Source of the DNA: Opitutus sp. GAS368
GTDB taxonomy: Bacteria > Verrucomicrobiota > Verrucomicrobiia > Opitutales > Opitutaceae
Assembly (NCBI GenBank): GCA_945903465.1
Contig: CAMDOF010000061.1
Coordinates: 1-38,471, forward strand
Length of the DNA stretch: 38,471 bases
Reading direction: 5' to 3'
In this document: positions 37,897 through 38,471 of the stretch, piece by piece
Layout of the letters: each line of letters begins with the position of its first letter
How positions within the stretch are numbered: the stretch's first letter is position 1
Position numbers and translations under genes: made by a program
The notes under the pieces: model-generated
The model's database searches: none
The model's input: only the letters and a program-made list of their open reading frames with translations
Told to the model about the DNA's origin: nothing

Positions 37897-38330
37897 GGTG
37901 GGATGGGGGTTAGCTGGTGGAAATTGAGCCGATTTTGAGAGGGTGGCGGGTGCGGATGGGGCTCGGGACTCGGGGAGGGGAACAGCGGCGGCGGAAAGGG
38001 GGATTTCGGGTGCGGTTCGAGGCGCGGCATGCCGTTTGGAGGAGCAATCATCGCGGGGGTTACGATGCGCGGAGGCAGACCTCCGGATTGATCGGAGTCA
38101 AGGAGCCAGCTTTTTTAAATAAATTCAGGCAGGCTCCGGGGCGTCGGCTGGGAAGTCGCCGGCCGAGGGGTCGGCTGGGTCGGCGTCGGCGCAGAAGGGG
38201 CTCCGGTCCTCGGGGCGAACGGGGCGGGTCGGCTCCGTCCAGAAGACCGGTTCGCTCGCGGCGGCGTCGGGCTGGGCTTAGTCGTCGGCAAACAGCTGGC
38301 CTTGCCCAGGCGCGTCGGCGGGAGCGGCGG
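37846..38330 (-). mobile_element. IS 3' end with C-rich core repeat, copy G
   Basis: The core (37846-37884, seven G at 37868-37874) continues as the long unit. GGGGAGGGGCATGGTGGGAT and the block to 37980 match copy E. Further out GATGCGCGGAGGCAGACCTC, GGAGTCAAGGAGCCAGC and CAGAAGACCGGTTCGCTCGC match, inverted, the region 21770-22100 beside copy A. On the minus strand the frame PGQGQLFADD ends in TAA (complement of 38278-38280), corresponding to PGQGELFTDD by copy A and probably the original transposase C-terminus. CGGAGGCAGACCTCCG (38070-38085) is a perfect hairpin. The transposase body is absent. The element faces inward towards copy A. Confidence 0.78.
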
Positions 38331-38471
38331 GTGCGCGCGGCCCCGCGAAGCGCCTGCGCAAGGCCCTGCTCAAGCAGCTCGAGCAGCTCGAGCAGTTGGA
38401 TCAACTGATCGCCGCGCAGATCGCTGCAGACGATACTCTGCGCCAACCGAGCGAGTGGCTCGACGAGGTGA
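38282..38471 (+). CDS. Possible partial gene at the right edge, unknown
   Basis: After a TAG at 38279 the plus strand is open to the window end. It reads GPAKRLRKALLKQLEQLEQL, then DQLIAAQIAADDTLRQPSEW and LDEV, an amphipathic leucine/glutamine-rich helix with normal codon use. No ATG, GTG or early TTG is available, so the start is either unusual or lost at the IS junction. The complementary strand is also open and leucine-rich, so which strand is coding is uncertain. Confidence 0.3.

Overview
The window looks like a chromosome segment from a Verrucomicrobia member, most probably family Opitutaceae. The signs are high GC, a very large PVC-type haem protein with a membrane-bound-dehydrogenase-like front half, several ~1000-residue TonB-dependent receptors with carboxypeptidase-regulatory-like N-termini, secreted propeller proteins of the Planctomycetes/Verrucomicrobia type, and few clear Shine-Dalgarno sequences. 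The placement is inference; there is no rRNA or other marker here.

The left half (about 1-20.4 kb) is ordinary core genome. It holds the 5' end of a response regulator (minus strand), a structured leader followed by metK-ahcY (methyl cycle), a secreted FAD-dependent oxidoreductase, a STAS-domain protein, aconitase acnA, a peroxiredoxin, tyrS, the PVC-type haem protein, the yraN - zwf - opcA cluster (zwf and opcA are tightly coupled; entry to the oxidative pentose phosphate pathway), and a GAF-fused PilB/GspE-type ATPase. One stretch (about 4.9-6.55 kb) is a gene graveyard: a PhoD-type alkaline phosphatase broken by a nonsense codon and several frameshifts, followed by a frameshifted thiopurine-methyltransferase-like gene.

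The right half (about 20.4-38.5 kb) is accessory and mosaic. It starts with a decayed transposase remnant in a low-complexity GC-rich tract. It holds three TonB receptors, a GDPD-family phosphodiesterase, a truncated planctomycete-type cytochrome, a gene tail of unknown identity, small membrane ORFs, and a minus-strand operon of one TonB receptor plus two related secreted five-bladed-propeller-like proteins, probably a glycan-utilisation locus. REP/BIME-like hairpin repeats lie between two of the modules.

The most striking feature is a dispersed C-rich repeat (core about 35 bp, G-quadruplex-capable on the other strand) present in seven copies between 22.2 and 37.9 kb. The longest copies join it to the same IS tail, in inverted orientation at the two ends of the ~15.6-kb island (about 22.0 and 38.3 kb). 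Copies lie at module junctions and point into the downstream gene. In the 34.8-37.9 kb receptor the repeat supplies the only plausible start codon and fuses in frame to the signal peptide through a run of seven C. This suggests a mobile end that donates translation starts and could allow phase variation; that reading is a hypothesis.
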